From Paracoccaceae bacterium (lineage in GTDB: Bacteria > Pseudomonadota > Alphaproteobacteria > Rhodobacterales > Rhodobacteraceae), in the NCBI GenBank assembly GCA_027486345.1, contig JAIXPH010000062.1, forward strand, positions 1-64,000: a DNA stretch of 64,000 nt, written 5' to 3'. Numbering within the stretch: position 1 is the first letter of the stretch; every line of letters starts with the position of its first letter. The translations under genes and the position numbers were made by a program. Shown piece by piece: positions 63,468 through 64,000 of this stretch. A model generated the notes under the pieces. That model saw only the letters and a program-made list of their open reading frames with translations. It did no database searches and had not been told where the DNA came from.

Positions 63468-64000
63468 CCGAAGGCAAGAACACCTCAGGCCGGGGCCAAC
63501 GAGAGTTGCGCGTCCGGGTCAAGACCGCCAAGGGGCGCAAACTGTCCTCCACCCTCTGGCTGGAGCGGCAGTTGAACGACCCCTATGTCCAGCGCGCCAA
63601 GAAAGAGGGCTATCGCGGACGGGCGGCCTACAAGATCCTCGAACTGGATGACAAATACGGCTTCCTCAAGCCGGGCTGCCGGGTGGTGGACCTTGGCTGT
63701 GCGCCGGGTGGGTGGTGTCAGGTCGCCGTGGCGCGGGTCAACGCGCTGGGAGAGAACCCGAAAAAACCGCAAGGGTCGGTGCTGGGCGTCGATTTGCAAG
63801 AGATCGACCCTATTCCCGGCGCGCAGATCCATGTGCTGGATTTCCTGTCGGATGAGGCGGATGCGCTGGTCAAGGGCTGGCTGGGCGGAAAGGCCGATGT
63901 GGTGATGTCCGACATGGCCGCCGCCGCCTCGGGCCACAAGGGCACCGACCACTTGCGCATCATCGCGCTGGTCGAGGCGGCGCTGGCCTTTGCCTTTGAC
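63464..64000 (+). CDS. rlmE: 23S rRNA (uridine-2'-O) methyltransferase, partial
   Basis: RlmE (FtsJ/RrmJ) methylates U2552 of 23S rRNA in the 50S subunit. The window holds the first 179 residues; the gene runs past the edge. The N-terminus is Gly/Arg/Lys-rich and the catalytic Lys is in [12 protein letters not shown]. The SAM site is [15 protein letters not shown] and the catalytic Asp is in VVMSDMAA. It overlaps ppx by four bases. Confidence 0.96.
   Translation, partial: MTEGKNTSGRGQRELRVRVKTAKGRKLSSTLWLERQLNDPYVQRAKKEGYRGRAAYKILELDDKYGFLKPGCRVVDLGCAPGGWCQVAVARVNALGENPKKPQGSVLGVDLQEIDPIPGAQIHVLDFLSDEADALVKGWLGGKADVVMSDMAAAASGHKGTDHLRIIALVEAALAFAFD

Overview
The window is high-GC DNA of an alphaproteobacterium, most likely order Rhodobacterales (Rhodobacter, Gemmobacter or Tabrizicola-like). 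This rests on gene content and order (radA-cvpA-purF, dnaB-alr, pyrE and pyrC close together), a direct-repeat LexA box of the alphaproteobacterial form GTTC-N7-GTTC before uvrA, and pieces of a split cobalamin-dependent methionine synthase. The exact genus cannot be told. I see no rRNA, CRISPR array, transposase, phage or plasmid gene. There is one tRNA (Gly, anticodon CCC). About 62 genes are supported, one of them broken.

Layout. 1-9 kb: a DUF2189 membrane protein, a bactofilin with its M23 peptidase, a ferritin-like DUF455 protein with a Bcp peroxiredoxin, a 1137-residue AsmA-like protein and queA. 9-22.6 kb: two MFS transporters, DUF924, lipoamide dehydrogenase, a rhodanese, uvrA, mmsA with a divergent LysR regulator, a CBS protein, coaD, DUF1127, RidA and a secreted CHAP protein. 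22.6-29 kb: tRNA-Gly, a flavoprotein, a fasciclin protein with an ECF sigma/anti-sigma pair, the ASKHA/ferredoxin corrinoid reactivase, and a divergent cystathionine beta-lyase-like gene. 29-41 kb: a long minus-strand run containing an SDR, a sulfotransferase, DUF1801, purF, cvpA, radA, two poorly known membrane proteins, an MlaF/MlaE-like transporter, alr, dnaB and pyrE. 41-43.4 kb: a small accessory insert between pyrE and pyrC with an unknown gene and a DUF4259 gene cut by an in-frame amber codon. 44.5-51.6 kb: an LprI-like gene and a surface-glycan block (two GT92-like glycosyltransferases, a GT61-like enzyme, a sulfotransferase and an alpha/beta-fold protein). 51.7-59.5 kb: maturation genes of the molybdenum-hydroxylase (CoxD/E/F) type, interrupted by a sulfotransferase-like gene and an OmpA protein with 13 tandem 15-residue repeats. 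59.7-64 kb: the pterin-binding methyltransferase, a MetF-like reductase and a small conserved protein, then ppx and the start of rlmE.

How parts work together. Homocysteine made by the lyase at 27.8 kb would be methylated by a split MetH. Two components are here (the reactivase at 25.4 kb and the methyl-THF-binding subunit at 59.7 kb), and both end in a Gly/Arg-rich tail. pyrC/pyrE and cvpA/purF serve nucleotide synthesis. uvrA carries an SOS box and the rhodanese carries a candidate sulfide-responsive operator.

The most unusual material lies between genes. There are several families of palindromic repeats. One is a 95-bp element present twice (18841-18935 and 34515-34609), whose differences include compensatory changes in two alternative stems. 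Another is a twin 22-24 bp palindrome placed directly after two stop codons. No complete new system can be claimed from sequence alone; the best candidates are the structured 95-bp element, the Arg/Gly-tailed split methionine synthase, and the glycosyltransferase/sulfotransferase block with its degenerate sulfotransferase-GT92 fusion.
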